From Bradyrhizobium sp. SZCCHNS1050 (GTDB taxonomy: Bacteria > Pseudomonadota > Alphaproteobacteria > Rhizobiales > Xanthobacteraceae), in assembly GCF_032484785.1 (NCBI RefSeq), contig NZ_JAUETR010000002.1, forward strand, positions 1 to 64,000: a stretch of 64,000 nucleotides of DNA, in the 5' to 3' direction. The position numbers and the translations under genes are program-made. Of the stretch, positions 8,953 through 18,659 are shown piece by piece. Numbering within the stretch: position 1 is the stretch's first letter; every line of letters starts with the position of its first letter. The notes below the pieces were generated by a model. It was not told the DNA's origin. It did not search any database and saw only the letters and a list, made by a program, of their open reading frames with translations.

Positions 8953-10506
8953 TCAATAGGCGTTCTCGCTCTTGGTCATCAGCGCCAGCGGCGTCTTGAG
9001 CAGGATGTAGAGGTCGAACAGCACGGACCAGTTCTCGATGTAGTAGAGGTCGAACTCGACTCGCTTCTGGATCTTCTCCTGGTTGTCGATCTCGCCGCGC
9101 CAGCCGTTGATCTGGGCCCATCCAGTGATCCCCGGCTTGACGCGGTGGCGCGCGAAGTAGCCGTCGACGGCCTCGTCGAACATCCGGTTCTGCAATTTGC
9201 CCTGCACGGCGTGCGGCCGCGGACCGACCAGCGAGAGGTTGCCCTTGAACACCACGTTGAACAGTTGCGGCAGCTCATCGAGGCTGGTCTTGCGGATGAA
9301 GCGGCCGACGCGGGTCACACGTGGATCGTTCTTGGTGACGACCTTGGACGCCGTGGGATCAGCCTGATGGTGATAGAGCGACCGGAACTTGAAGACGTCG
9401 ATGCGCTCGTTGTTGAAGCCGAACCGCTTCTGCCGGAACAGCACCGGTCCCGGGCTGTCGAGCTTGATCGCAAGCGCAACCAGCGCCATCACCGGCAGTG
9501 CGAGCAGCAGGATGAGGCCGCCGACCAGTCGATCGAACAGCATTTTCATCACCAGATCCCAGTCGGTGATCGGCGCCTCGAACACGTCGAGCGTCGGGAC
9601 CGCACCGAGATAGGAATAGGAACGCGGACGGAAACGCAGCTTGTTGGTATGGGCCGAAAGGCGGATGTCGACCGGCAGCACCCACAGCTTCTTCAGCATG
9701 TCCAGGATGCGGGTCTCCGCCGAGATCGGCAGCGCGAACAGCACCAGGTCGACGCGGGTGCGGCGGGCAAACTCGACGATATCGTCGACCTTGCCGAGCT
9801 TCGGCGCACCGGCGCAGGCCTCGAGCGATCGCGAGTCGTTGCGGTCGTCGAACACGCCGAGGATCTCGATCTCGGAGTCGTCCTGCGCCTTCAGCGCACG
9901 CACCAGGTCCTCGCCGCTCTGGTCGGCTCCGACGATGATGGTCCGTCGATCGAGACGTCCTTGCCTGGCCCAGCTGCGGATCAGGTTGCGCAGCACGACG
10001 CGGCTCGCGATCAGCGCGCCGAGCCCCACGAAGAAGAACGCGGCGAGCCAGAGACGGGAGACTTCGCTGCCGATCTTGGCGAAGAAGGACAGTCCTATGA
10101 ACAGCAGGAACACGAAGCAGTAGGACGAGATCATCCGGGTCATCTGCCGCACCTGGGCGCGGAAGACCTGGATCTGGTAGATGTCGGCGGCCTGGAAGCA
10201 CACCACGGCGCTCACGGCGAGGCCGACGATGGCAACGAGATACTCCCAATGGAAGCCGCTGAGCGGAACCACGTAGCCGAAATAGACGACGCTGCCGACG
10301 ACGCTCAGCAGCACGAAATCGGTGATGCGGACGATGCCGGCGAGGACGATCGGAGAGTAGGCGCGGTGAACCTTCTGATTGGCGACCGCCAGGGCCGCCG
10401 GCGACAGGCGGCGACGCCGTTCAACGGCCGGCTTGTCTGCCGCGGCCGTCGATGCGGCCGTGGCCGCAGCAGCATCCAACATCGAGCGAGCGTTGATCGG
10501 TTCCAC
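8953..10506 (-). CDS. Undecaprenyl-phosphate sugar-1-phosphate transferase
   Basis: A 517-residue polyprenol-phosphate hexose-1-phosphate transferase that starts assembly of a lipid-linked exopolysaccharide unit at the inner membrane. It has four to five N-terminal membrane helices, a central Rossmann-like CoA-binding-type domain ([20 protein letters not shown]), one more helix at about 340-362, and a C-terminal bacterial sugar transferase domain. That domain shows [41 protein letters not shown] and [13 protein letters not shown]. It is likely the priming enzyme of this locus. The sugar is not predictable but is often glucose or galactose. Confidence 0.92.
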   Translation of the reverse strand: MEPINARSMLDAAAATAASTAAADKPAVERRRRLSPAALAVANQKVHRAYSPIVLAGIVRITDFVLLSVVGSVVYFGYVVPLSGFHWEYLVAIVGLAVSAVVCFQAADIYQIQVFRAQVRQMTRMISSYCFVFLLFIGLSFFAKIGSEVSRLWLAAFFFVGLGALIASRVVLRNLIRSWARQGRLDRRTIIVGADQSGEDLVRALKAQDDSEIEILGVFDDRNDSRSLEACAGAPKLGKVDDIVEFARRTRVDLVLFALPISAETRILDMLKKLWVLPVDIRLSAHTNKLRFRPRSYSYLGAVPTLDVFEAPITDWDLVMKMLFDRLVGGLILLLALPVMALVALAIKLDSPGPVLFRQKRFGFNNERIDVFKFRSLYHHQADPTASKVVTKNDPRVTRVGRFIRKTSLDELPQLFNVVFKGNLSLVGPRPHAVQGKLQNRMFDEAVDGYFARHRVKPGITGWAQINGWRGEIDNQEKIQKRVEFDLYYIENWSVLFDLYILLKTPLALMTKSENAY

Positions 10507-10635
10507 AGTCGTACAAGCCCGGATTATGTTTGTTAGTATTTGTGGTCATGTAAGCGCTGATAGCGCCGGGGGAAATTCCCCACCGGCGGGATTAAGGGCC
10601 AAATCGGAAGAAACGGTTAGCGATGGTAAATGACG

Positions 10636-11769
10636 TCAGGTCTTGGTAAACGCCTCGCGGTAGCTGTCGAGCACGCCTTCGACCATCGCCTTCTGCGAGA
10701 AATGCTGGAAGATCCGCTCGCGCAGCGCCTTGGCGCGCAGCTGCGCGGTAGCCGGATCGTCCAGTGCGGCTGCGATGGCGTCGGCCAGCGCGGTCGCGTT
10801 GCCTGGCATGAACATCGCGTCGTCGTGCGCCCCGAAGATCTCGGGGATGCCGCCGACCCTCGCCGCGATCATCGGAACCCCAGCGGCTCCCGCCTCGATC
10901 ACGACATAGGGCATTGAATCGCCACGCGATGGAACGACGAGCAGTCGTCCTTTGGAAAATCCGTCGCGGGCCTTCACATGGCCGATGAAACGCACTGCGG
11001 CCGCAAGACCGAGGCGTTCGACCTGAGCTTTGAGCTTCGACATCTCCTCGCCGTCGCCGCCCAAGGTCAGCGTCAGCGGCCGGCCACGGGAGCGCAACTG
11101 CGCGACAGCGTCGATCAGCAGATCCGTGCCCTTGATGTGCCTGAACTCTCCGACATAAGCCAGGTCGGTCTGGTCCTGAGCCGGCGTGACCGGGTCGAAT
11201 TCGCCTGCAGTGACGCCGTTGAAGACGCAATTCACCAATCCGTTGGGATGGCCGATCATGCGCTCATAGGTATCGCGGGCGAAGGCGCTCTCGAACAGGA
11301 AGAGATCCGTCCGGTTCATCAGCGCACGTTCAAGCCGGCCATACAGCGCGCCTTTGAGCGTGTCGAGCGGGTAGTGCAGCGAGCCGCCGTGAGGCGTGTA
11401 GATGCGGATCGTTCCTGGCCGATGCGGCAGCAGGCGTACGAACGCGCCGGCTTTGGCGCCGTGGCCGTGCAGCACGTCGGGGGCGAGCGCGCGGGAGAGG
11501 CGATGGAATCGGCTGAGTGCCAGAATGTCGCTCGGCCAAGGCTCCCGATGAATGGGAACGCGGTGCACGCCGAGTGTCAGGCGAGGCGCGATCTGGGCCA
11601 GCGCGGCATCGGCGCGTTCGCCGCCGGTCAGGCTGTCCGCAATGATGCCCACGTCATGCCCGCGATCGACCTGGCCGTTGGCAAGGTCGAGGATGTGCCG
11701 AAAGATGCCGCCGACGGGAGCTCTGACCGCGTGAAGGATTTTGAGAGGTTTGTTCTGCGACGGTGCCAT
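10636..11769 (-). CDS. GT4-family glycosyltransferase
   Basis: A cytosolic 377-residue GT-B glycosyltransferase. The N-terminal half shows the acceptor-side glycine loop GGIFRHILDLANGQ and YTPHGG. The C-terminal half shows the donor-binding pattern YVGEFRHIKGTDLLIDA, LGGDGEE and VVIEAGAAGVPMIAARVGGIPEI. The ATG at 11769 is preferred over an upstream GTG at 11859, because the extra 30 residues look non-homologous and low in structure. It probably adds a sugar to the lipid-linked unit started by the neighbouring sugar-1-phosphate transferase. Confidence 0.88.
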   Translation of the reverse strand: MAPSQNKPLKILHAVRAPVGGIFRHILDLANGQVDRGHDVGIIADSLTGGERADAALAQIAPRLTLGVHRVPIHREPWPSDILALSRFHRLSRALAPDVLHGHGAKAGAFVRLLPHRPGTIRIYTPHGGSLHYPLDTLKGALYGRLERALMNRTDLFLFESAFARDTYERMIGHPNGLVNCVFNGVTAGEFDPVTPAQDQTDLAYVGEFRHIKGTDLLIDAVAQLRSRGRPLTLTLGGDGEEMSKLKAQVERLGLAAAVRFIGHVKARDGFSKGRLLVVPSRGDSMPYVVIEAGAAGVPMIAARVGGIPEIFGAHDDAMFMPGNATALADAIAAALDDPATAQLRAKALRERIFQHFSQKAMVEGVLDSYREAFTKT

Positions 11770-12087
11770 GTCGAACTCGCCCGCGCCTTCGGCCTGCGCG
11801 TGGTTTAGCCAGGCGTCGCTGCGCGAGCTGATCTGACGACTGGCGGATAGAGGAAGCACGGGCGCCTCTCGTCGCTGAATATTGGTAGCTCCAACCTCGA
11901 TAGAGGCTTGATGGTTAACAAAGTCTCACTTGTCGTCACTGCCGGGCAGGTTCGCTCCAGCATTGTGACGATCTGGCGCAAGCCTACGTGTTGCAAGCAG
12001 CATTTGGCGAAGGATGACGATTGTTCGATAGGGCGAGGTTGCAGGCGCTCCGGTTAACCCGTCAGCAACCTTAATGGAGTGTAATTG

Positions 12088-12101
12088 TACCACGTATGGT
12101 A
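12088..12101. promoter_or_regulatory. Inverted repeat upstream of the Wzz-like gene
   Basis: TACCA-CGTA-TGGTA, with perfect 5-base arms, lies 29 bases before the ATG of the chain-length gene, within the 361-base divergent interval 11770-12130. Position and symmetry fit an operator. No regulator is assigned. The rest of the interval shows no gene. Confidence 0.35.
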
Positions 12102-12130
12102 GCGGCGTGGCGTAGGTCTCGCGGGAGTGG

Positions 12131-14437
12131 ATGATGCGGTTGGCGTTCTGGCGTGCCGGCGAGAAGACACAGGTTGACGGAGCCTCCGTCCGACCCGTGA
12201 CAGGCTCGCCATCGTCGGCGGAGCCGGGCCCGGCCGGCGATCTCGATCTCCGGCTGGTCGGCCGCGCCTTGGCACGAAAGCGTGGCTTCATTCTTTTGCC
12301 GACGCTGCTCGCTCTCGTTCTGTCGATCACCGCGGTCAACATGATCACGCCGCGCTACAAGTCCGAAGCGCGGATCCTGATCGACGGACGCGAGAACGTG
12401 TTCGTGCGGCCGAACGGGGAGCGTACCGAAGAGCGGACGGCACTCGATGCCGAGGCGGTCACGAGCCAGGTGCAACTGGTCCTGTCGCGAGATCTGGCGC
12501 GCGACATTATCGCGAAGAACAGGTTGGGCGAGCTGCCGGAGTTTGATCCCGTCCTGCGCGGCGTGTCGCCGCTGAAGTCGGTCTTGGCGATGGTCGGGCT
12601 CGTGAAGGATCCGCTTGCCATGACGCCGGACGAACGCGTCATGGATGCCTATTACGAACGCCTGACCGTCTACGCCGTCGACAAATCGCGCGTCCTCGTC
12701 GTCGAGTTCCAGTCGCAGGATCCGGCGCTTGCGGCGAAGGTCGCGAATTCGATCGCGGACGGCTATCTCGTTGTTCAGCAGAACGCTCGGCAGGCGCAGG
12801 CGAAGTCCGCCAGCCAGTGGCTGGCCGGGGAGATCCAGGGCCTGCGCAAGAAGGTCGAGGAGGCGGAATCGCGGGTCGAGGAGTTCCGCGCCAAGTCGAA
12901 TTCGTTCATGGGGACCAACAACACCTCGCTGTCCAACCAGCAGATGGGCGAGGTCAATACCCAGCTCAACAATGCGCGCGCCTTGAAATCGGATGCCGAG
13001 ACCAAGGCGCGGCTGATCCGCGAGATGCTGCAGAGCGGCCAGCCGATCGAGGCGTCCGAGGTGCTCAATTCGGAGCTGATGCGGCGCTTGTCGGAGCAGC
13101 GCGTGAGCCTGCGCGCGCAACTCGCGGAACAGTCGTCGACGCTGCTCGACAATCACCCGCGCATCAAGGAACTGAAGGCGCAACTGGCTGATCTCGACCG
13201 CCAGATCCGCGACGAGGCCGGCAAGATCTCCCGCTCGCTCGACAGCGACGCGCGTATCGCCGACGGGCGGGTGCAGATGCTGAGCCAGAGCCTCGATCAG
13301 GCCAAGAAGCAGGCCACCTCCACCAATGGCCTCGATGTCCAGCTGCGGGCGCTGGAGCGGGATGCCAAATCGCAGCGCGACCTGCTGGAATCGTATCTCG
13401 CCAAGTACCGCGAGGCGAACACCCGTGAGTCGCTCGACACCCCGCCCGCGGATGGGCGGATCATCTCGCGGGCGGTGCTGTCCAACACGCCGGCGTATCC
13501 GAAGAAGCTGCCGATCGTGCTGATCGCCACATTGGCGACCTTGATGCTGACCTCGGGCGTGGTCATCACCGGCGAGTTGCTGCGCCTCACGGCTCCGCGT
13601 GCGGTGGGCCCAGCCGCCCCGGCCATGAGCAGCATGGCCGATGTCATGGTGCTCGCGGCGCGGGTCGAGCCGATGATCGCCCCGCGTACGGTCTCCGCAT
13701 CGCCGGCCGTTGCACCACCATCGACGCCGGCGCCGGTTGAGGCCGCGCGTCCGGCTTCGGTACCGCCGCCCCCCACCGCCATGCAGCCAGCCGAGGCGCC
13801 GTCGGCCGAGCCGGTCAAGCCGGCGCCGCCACCGCCGAACGAGACCGAGCAACTCGCAGCCGATCTGCTCGGCGCGGGCGAGGGCGCCCGCAAGGTCACC
13901 GTGCTCGGCACGGTCGGCGGCGAGGCCGTCACGTCCACTGCGCTCGCGATCGCCCGCACCATGGCGGCGCAGGCGCGCGTGGTGCTGGTCGACCTCGCCG
14001 GCAGCCCGCAACTGCTTGCAGGCGTCTCGGTCGATCCGGCCGCGCCCGGGCTGATCGAGCTGATGCTGGGCGAGGCATCGTTCGCGTCCATCATCACCAA
14101 GGACCAGGCCTCGCGGCTGCACATCGTCAATGCCGGCCGTCCCGGCGCCGACCGCAGCCAACTGCAATCGCCGCGGCTCGCGCTTGCGATCGACGCACTG
14201 TTGCGCGTCTACGACCACGTCCTGCTCGACGCTGGCAATGCATCCGACCTGCCGGCCGAGCTGCTGACCGCGGGCGCGCGCGCCGTCGTCGTGCCCGATC
14301 CCAAGATGGCCGCCGAGGCGCGCAGCCAGATGGGCGAGCAGCTGCGCGAGGTCGGTTTCGGCGCCGTCACCATGCTGAAGGCACCGGCCGGAGGCGCCAA
14401 CCGCAACCAGCCGGGGCCGCGCGGCGTCGCCGCCTAA
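12131..14437 (+). CDS. Polysaccharide chain-length/export protein (Wzz) with degenerate BY-kinase domain
   Basis: A 768-residue GumC/ExoP-like inner-membrane protein. A Wzz domain begins after the first membrane helix (about 52-72), a long coiled-coil-rich periplasmic part spans about 200-430, and a second helix lies at about 459-480. A Pro/Ala-rich linker (about 515-575) leads to a MinD-like cytosolic domain (about 585-768). In BY-kinases this domain carries a Walker A lysine, but here the loop reads GTVGGEAVTSTALA with no lysine, and there is no C-terminal tyrosine cluster. VVLVDLAG stands at the Walker A' position. It probably controls chain length without kinase activity. Confidence 0.88.
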   Translation: MMRLAFWRAGEKTQVDGASVRPVTGSPSSAEPGPAGDLDLRLVGRALARKRGFILLPTLLALVLSITAVNMITPRYKSEARILIDGRENVFVRPNGERTEERTALDAEAVTSQVQLVLSRDLARDIIAKNRLGELPEFDPVLRGVSPLKSVLAMVGLVKDPLAMTPDERVMDAYYERLTVYAVDKSRVLVVEFQSQDPALAAKVANSIADGYLVVQQNARQAQAKSASQWLAGEIQGLRKKVEEAESRVEEFRAKSNSFMGTNNTSLSNQQMGEVNTQLNNARALKSDAETKARLIREMLQSGQPIEASEVLNSELMRRLSEQRVSLRAQLAEQSSTLLDNHPRIKELKAQLADLDRQIRDEAGKISRSLDSDARIADGRVQMLSQSLDQAKKQATSTNGLDVQLRALERDAKSQRDLLESYLAKYREANTRESLDTPPADGRIISRAVLSNTPAYPKKLPIVLIATLATLMLTSGVVITGELLRLTAPRAVGPAAPAMSSMADVMVLAARVEPMIAPRTVSASPAVAPPSTPAPVEAARPASVPPPPTAMQPAEAPSAEPVKPAPPPPNETEQLAADLLGAGEGARKVTVLGTVGGEAVTSTALAIARTMAAQARVVLVDLAGSPQLLAGVSVDPAAPGLIELMLGEASFASIITKDQASRLHIVNAGRPGADRSQLQSPRLALAIDALLRVYDHVLLDAGNASDLPAELLTAGARAVVVPDPKMAAEARSQMGEQLREVGFGAVTMLKAPAGGANRNQPGPRGVAA

Positions 14438-15684
14438 TCTTCGGCCCTCTCGTCAGCCTTGGCGGCGCCGCCACGCGATTGCAGCGCGCCGCGCAGCTGT
14501 TGCGCCAGACGGAACAGGGCAGGGCTGTGCTTGACGGCATGCTTGGCCCGTCCAACCGCAGCCATCGTCGTCGCGGCGACGCGACCCCGCGCGGTCAACG
14601 GCATGAAGCTGTCGAAGATCGGCTCGTCATCCTTGCAGAACATCCGCTTGTAGTCGTCCGATCCGATGCCGAGATCGAGGGCACGAAAATCCTGTTGCGC
14701 GTAGTGATCGATGATCGAGCGCATCAGGATCAGGCCGGGGCTCCAGCGCGCATTCTCCGACAACGTATAGGTGTTGAACATCATCGAGAAGCGCGCCCCG
14801 TCGGCGACGCCGGCAAACAATGCGATGATCTCGTCGTCGCAGCGCAGCGCGTGGATATCGATGGCGCGATGCCCGCAGTCGAGCTTTCCCATACAGGCGC
14901 TTCGCACGAATGCCTCGATGCCGGGCTCGGCGAATACGTTCGGCAGCCTCTGCTCGGCCATTCGGATCGGCTTGGTGCGGAAGAACCAGTCGAGCAGCTC
15001 GGCGATCTCGGCGTCGCTGCTTGCGACCATGTAGCGGTAGCCGGGCAGCGCCTGCAGCTTCTTTTCCTTGCTCTTCAGCCGCTTTCGGAACGAATTCGAC
15101 AACAGCGCCGTCGGCGCAGCCCCCGGCGGCATCAACAGCACCGGACAGTCGTTCACCGACGGCTGGTGCGGCCATTGCGCCAGCGGATTGGCGAGATCGC
15201 GCCAGCGCTCCGGCTGCTGTGTCAAGGCGAGCAGGTCGACACCGCCGCGATCGCGCAGCCCTGCGAGCAGGACGTCGAGATCGCCGGCGCTGGCGCGCGC
15301 GGCGAATTCGCGATCCATCAGCGGCATGTTGAAGGTCGTATGCTTGCCGCCCATGAAGGTGGCGATGCGCACGCCGCGGGCGATGCGCACGCCGCGGGCG
15401 TGCCGCAACGTCAGCGGCAGCAGCAGCAGCGGGCGTTGCTCGGCATCACGCCCGATGACGATGAACGGCGTCGCATGTTCGCGCGCGCCGACGTCGCGCT
15501 GCCATGCGCCGAGCAGGTCGAAGCGCTGGTAGGGCGTCGAGACATGTTCGGGGACTTCGAGCGCGCGCCAGACCGGCTCGGCGGCAGCCAGATCGGACAC
15601 GATGTCGACCCGCGCGAGCCCCGACGGCAGCCGCCGCGCGGGCGCCTGCGCCGTCCGGCTCTCGATCACGGCGGCCATGGTCAT
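14434..15684 (-). CDS. BioF2-like (CelD/BcsL) acyltransferase of the polysaccharide locus
   Basis: A 416-residue GNAT-fold protein of the CelD/BioF2-like group often found in cellulose and exopolysaccharide clusters. The C-terminal half carries NSFRKRLKSKEKKL, the GNAT-like ALFAGVADGARFSMMFNTY and SPGLILMRSIIDHYAQ, and DLGIGSDDYKRMF. Such enzymes are thought to acylate sugars or lipids before export. An 18-base unit is exactly duplicated in tandem (15363-15398), giving RGVRIARGVRIA near residue 96-107. The gene ends with a 4-base overlap with the Wzz gene and faces a deacetylase gene upstream. Confidence 0.78.
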   Translation of the reverse strand: MTMAAVIESRTAQAPARRLPSGLARVDIVSDLAAAEPVWRALEVPEHVSTPYQRFDLLGAWQRDVGAREHATPFIVIGRDAEQRPLLLLPLTLRHARGVRIARGVRIATFMGGKHTTFNMPLMDREFAARASAGDLDVLLAGLRDRGGVDLLALTQQPERWRDLANPLAQWPHQPSVNDCPVLLMPPGAAPTALLSNSFRKRLKSKEKKLQALPGYRYMVASSDAEIAELLDWFFRTKPIRMAEQRLPNVFAEPGIEAFVRSACMGKLDCGHRAIDIHALRCDDEIIALFAGVADGARFSMMFNTYTLSENARWSPGLILMRSIIDHYAQQDFRALDLGIGSDDYKRMFCKDDEPIFDSFMPLTARGRVAATTMAAVGRAKHAVKHSPALFRLAQQLRGALQSRGGAAKADERAED

Positions 15685-15959
15685 CGCGCTGCTCGCGTTG
15701 TCGTGGAATTTTGTTGCTTGACGTCCGGAGACCCTCGCAAAGAAGTCTCAACAAAAGGTAATGGCAATGACGTCGTCCCAAATCGGGAATGGCACAAACA
15801 AAGACCTGTTCAAATCGGCAGCGGCCACGCGATCTTGACGGCGGATGGTCGCTATCATCGGATGGCGGTGATCATGACGCGATCGCGCCACGGTCTGTCC
15901 GCATCAGGTGGGCGCGGACGGTCTGGTTTCAAGTGGGATTCGGGGAAGGGGCGCGGGAA

Positions 15960-17021
15960 TTGTCGTCGGACAACAGGTGGCTGCGCAGCGCCCGGCTCGA
16001 GCTGGCCTATTTCAGCGGTGGCACGCTGCTCGCGTCGCGCGCCACGGGTGGCGCGGGCGCCGTGCTGCGGTTCGAGCGCGTGCGCCCGCGGCGCAAGGGC
16101 GCGTTCCAGCCGCTGAAATGCGCGGAGATCACCCCCGTTTTCCTCGACAAGGTGATCCGGGCGCTGAGGCGCTGGGGCTATGACATCGTCTCGCTCGACG
16201 AGGCCTGCGACCGCGCCGTGCGCCTTCCCCAAAGCAGCCGCTTCGCCTGCCTGAGCTTCGACGGCACCGCGAAGGACCTGATCACGCACGCCTATCCGGT
16301 GCTGGCGCGCCACGGCGTGCCGTTCACCGTTTACGTGCCCTCGGCCTTCCCCGATGGGCTCGGCGAAGCCTGGTGGCTGGCGCTGGAGGCCGTGATCGCG
16401 CGCGAGGCCCGCATCAGCCTTGTGATCGATCATCGTGAGCAGCGCTTCAACGTGGTCACGCCGGCCGAAAAATATGAGCTGTTCGCGTATCTTTCGGCGT
16501 GGCTGCGCAAGCTGCCTCCGGCCGAGCTGTCGATCGCGATCCGCGACCTCTGCGCGCGCCATTCGGTCGATCTCGCCGGCCTGAGCCGCGAGTCCTCGAT
16601 GGACTGGACCGACATCGCCCGTCTCGCCGCCGACCCCAACGTCACGATCGGCAGTGCCACCGTGCACTATTCCGTGCTCGCCAATCTCCGGGATGCCGAC
16701 GCCCAGCGCGAGATCACGATGGGCAAGGCGGTGCTGGAGACGGCGCTGCGCCGCCCGGTCCGGCACATGGCGTATCCGTTCGGCGACCGCTATTCGTTCC
16801 GCCGCAGCGACGTCGTGCTTGCGGAGCAGGCGGGCTTCGTCAGCGCGGCCTCGACGATGCCAGGCGTCGTGCAGAGCGAGGGCCGCACGCATCTGCACAT
16901 GCTGCCGCGGATCGCCTGGGACGGCCGCTCGCGCTCGCTGCGCGCCTTGAAGGTGCTGATGGCCGGCATCACCCTGCCGCGGGAAAAATCCGCGCCGCAG
17001 CCGAAGCTCGATCTCGGCTGA
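15960..17021 (+). CDS. Polysaccharide deacetylase (NodB-fold) family protein
   Basis: A 353-residue carbohydrate esterase 4-like protein. The NodB first motif appears as CLSFDGTAKD (one Asp rather than the usual DDG), HGVPFTVYVP is the conserved strand, and the metal-His motif may be TVHYSVLANL, followed by VRHMAYPFGD. The frame is open from 15789, but the TTG at 15960 is preferred. GGGGAAGGGG lies just upstream, and the preceding 57 residues are low-complexity and unlike the family. It probably trims acetyl groups from the polymer made by this locus. The start is uncertain. Confidence 0.78.
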   Translation: MSSDNRWLRSARLELAYFSGGTLLASRATGGAGAVLRFERVRPRRKGAFQPLKCAEITPVFLDKVIRALRRWGYDIVSLDEACDRAVRLPQSSRFACLSFDGTAKDLITHAYPVLARHGVPFTVYVPSAFPDGLGEAWWLALEAVIAREARISLVIDHREQRFNVVTPAEKYELFAYLSAWLRKLPPAELSIAIRDLCARHSVDLAGLSRESSMDWTDIARLAADPNVTIGSATVHYSVLANLRDADAQREITMGKAVLETALRRPVRHMAYPFGDRYSFRRSDVVLAEQAGFVSAASTMPGVVQSEGRTHLHMLPRIAWDGRSRSLRALKVLMAGITLPREKSAPQPKLDLG

Positions 17022-17243
17022 TCAGCCTTGCTGCCGCTCCGGATCCGGGCGCAGCATCCAGCTCACGATCGGCATCGCGGGCAGCACCCAGCCCATGCCG
17101 ACGACGACGTAATAGACCGCCTGCAGCCAGCCGGAGTTGGCGATCAGGGGGAATTGCGCCATCACCATGCCCATCATCGACCAGGCGAAAGCGAGCAGGA
17201 GCAGCGCGACGGCGCCGATCAGTTTACGGGTGCGGATCGTCAT
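17022..17243 (-). CDS. DUF2842 small membrane protein
   Basis: A 73-residue protein with two hydrophobic helices (about 9-30 and 38-60) and the motif YYVVVGMGWVLPAMPIVSWM, typical of alphaproteobacterial DUF2842. The function is unknown. Its stop codon abuts the deacetylase stop codon, and it is divergent from heme A synthase across about 100 bases. Confidence 0.82.
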   Translation of the reverse strand: MTIRTRKLIGAVALLLLAFAWSMMGMVMAQFPLIANSGWLQAVYYVVVGMGWVLPAMPIVSWMLRPDPERQQG

Positions 17244-17345
17244 GACGGGATTGTCAGCCTCGGCTGGGGGCGGCGCGGCTTGCGCGCGATTTCCCCGGGA
17301 TTATAAGGGCCTGTCAGCCCCGGTTCAATCGAGCGTTCAACGTCC

Positions 17346-18434
17346 ATGACCACGGTTCCCCGCACACGAGATCTCGCCGCGATCCGCATCTGGCTCCTCG
17401 CCGTGGCCGGCCTGATCGCGCTGATGGTGCTGGTCGGCGGCGCGACGCGGCTGACCGAATCCGGGCTGTCGATCGTCGAGTGGAAGCCGGTCACGGGCAC
17501 CTTGCCGCCGCTGTCCGCGCAGGCCTGGACCGACGCCTTCGAGGCCTACAAGACCATTCCGCAGTATCGGCAGATGAACGCCGGCATGACCCTGCACGAA
17601 TTCAAGACGATCTTCTGGTGGGAGTGGAGCCACCGGCTGCTCGGCCGGGTCATCGGCATGGTCTACCTGCTGCCCTTCCTGTGGTTCCTGTGGCGCGGCG
17701 CCGTCTCCGGGCCGCTCGGCCGCAGGCTGTGGCTGATCTTCGGCCTCGGCGCGCTGCAGGGCGCGGTCGGCTGGTGGATGGTGGCCTCCGGCCTCACGGA
17801 GCGCACCGAGGTGGCGCCGGTCCGTCTCGCGACGCACCTCTCGCTGGCGCTGTTGATCTATGCGTCGATCGTCTGGACGCTGCGGCGGCTCGCGCCGCGC
17901 GAGGAGGCCGAGGTGCCGGCGCGGCTGCGGCTGACGGCCTGGGTGCTGGTCGGCGTCACCTTCGTGCAGCTCTATCTCGGCGCGCTGGTGGCAGGCCTGC
18001 GCGCCGGCCTCGTCTACAACACCTGGCCGGAGATCGACGGCGGCCTGATCCCGAAGGCGGCCAATCTGTGGATCCATTCGCCGTGGTGGATCAATCTGTT
18101 CGAGAACGACCTGACGGTGCAGTTCATGCATCGCATGACCGCCTACACGCTGCTGGCATTGGCAGCCTGGCACGCCTTCGACGTGATGCGTGCCGGCGTC
18201 GGCCGCGACGTGGTGCGCGGCGCGCACCGGCTGCTCGCCGCGATCCTGGTGCAGGCCGTGCTTGGGATCTTGACCCTGCTGGCGCTGGTTCCGATCTCGC
18301 TCGCGCTGCTGCATCAGGGCACGGCCATCATCGTGCTGACGTTCGCCGTGCTGCAGGCCGAGCGCCTGTCGCCGCGACGTGTCGCTGTTGTCGCCGTGCC
18401 GCGGACGGCCGTGGCGGCCGGGCAGGCGGGGTAG
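17346..18434 (+). CDS. ctaA: Heme A synthase, CtaA/COX15
   Basis: An eight-helix inner-membrane enzyme that oxidises the C8 methyl of heme O to a formyl group, making heme A for cytochrome c oxidase. The 362-residue protein shows [12 protein letters not shown] (31-42), the heme-ligand histidine in [10 protein letters not shown] (H96), [22 protein letters not shown], and the last histidine in LLHQGTAI. The length fits the type-2 (COX15-like) synthases of proteobacteria. It is monocistronic here and followed by a palindromic repeat. Confidence 0.95.
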   Translation: MTTVPRTRDLAAIRIWLLAVAGLIALMVLVGGATRLTESGLSIVEWKPVTGTLPPLSAQAWTDAFEAYKTIPQYRQMNAGMTLHEFKTIFWWEWSHRLLGRVIGMVYLLPFLWFLWRGAVSGPLGRRLWLIFGLGALQGAVGWWMVASGLTERTEVAPVRLATHLSLALLIYASIVWTLRRLAPREEAEVPARLRLTAWVLVGVTFVQLYLGALVAGLRAGLVYNTWPEIDGGLIPKAANLWIHSPWWINLFENDLTVQFMHRMTAYTLLALAAWHAFDVMRAGVGRDVVRGAHRLLAAILVQAVLGILTLLALVPISLALLHQGTAIIVLTFAVLQAERLSPRRVAVVAVPRTAVAAGQAG

Positions 18435-18468
18435 GGCGTTCTCGTGCTCGCTGTTGCAGCGACCTCCG

Positions 18469-18573
18469 CCGTCATTCCGGGGCGCCCGCAGGGCGAGCCC
18501 GGAATCCATTGAGCCGCGAGACACGCTGGAAAATGGATTCCGGGCTCGTGCTGCGCACGCCCCGGAATGACGG
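18469..18573. repeat. Palindromic intergenic repeat, CATTCCGGGGC class
   Basis: Arms GTCATTCCGGGGC...GAGCCCGGAATCCAT and the reverse complement face each other, giving a roughly 105-base hairpin-forming unit just after ctaA. The same class occurs at 26318-26411. It may help end ctaA transcription, although no T-run follows. Confidence 0.75.
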
Positions 18574-18659
18574 TGGAGAGACATTCGCGCAAGCCAACAA
18601 GCGTGACTACGCACGCTGCGCAATGATGTGAAGACAAACATCCTCTTCCTCGCGCGCCA

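Noticed and set aside
7117..10536. Plus-strand frame of 1139 codons
   Set aside because: Composition is His/Gln/Arg-rich antisense of the O-antigen-ligase-like and sugar transferase genes, which have clear domains on the other strand.
10574..10602. Sequence CCGGGGGAAATTCCCCACCGGCGGG resembles the 5' part of an FMN riboswitch
   Set aside because: The remaining conserved arms are absent, it is on the plus strand while both flanking genes run on the minus strand, and no riboflavin gene is nearby. Probably a chance hairpin.
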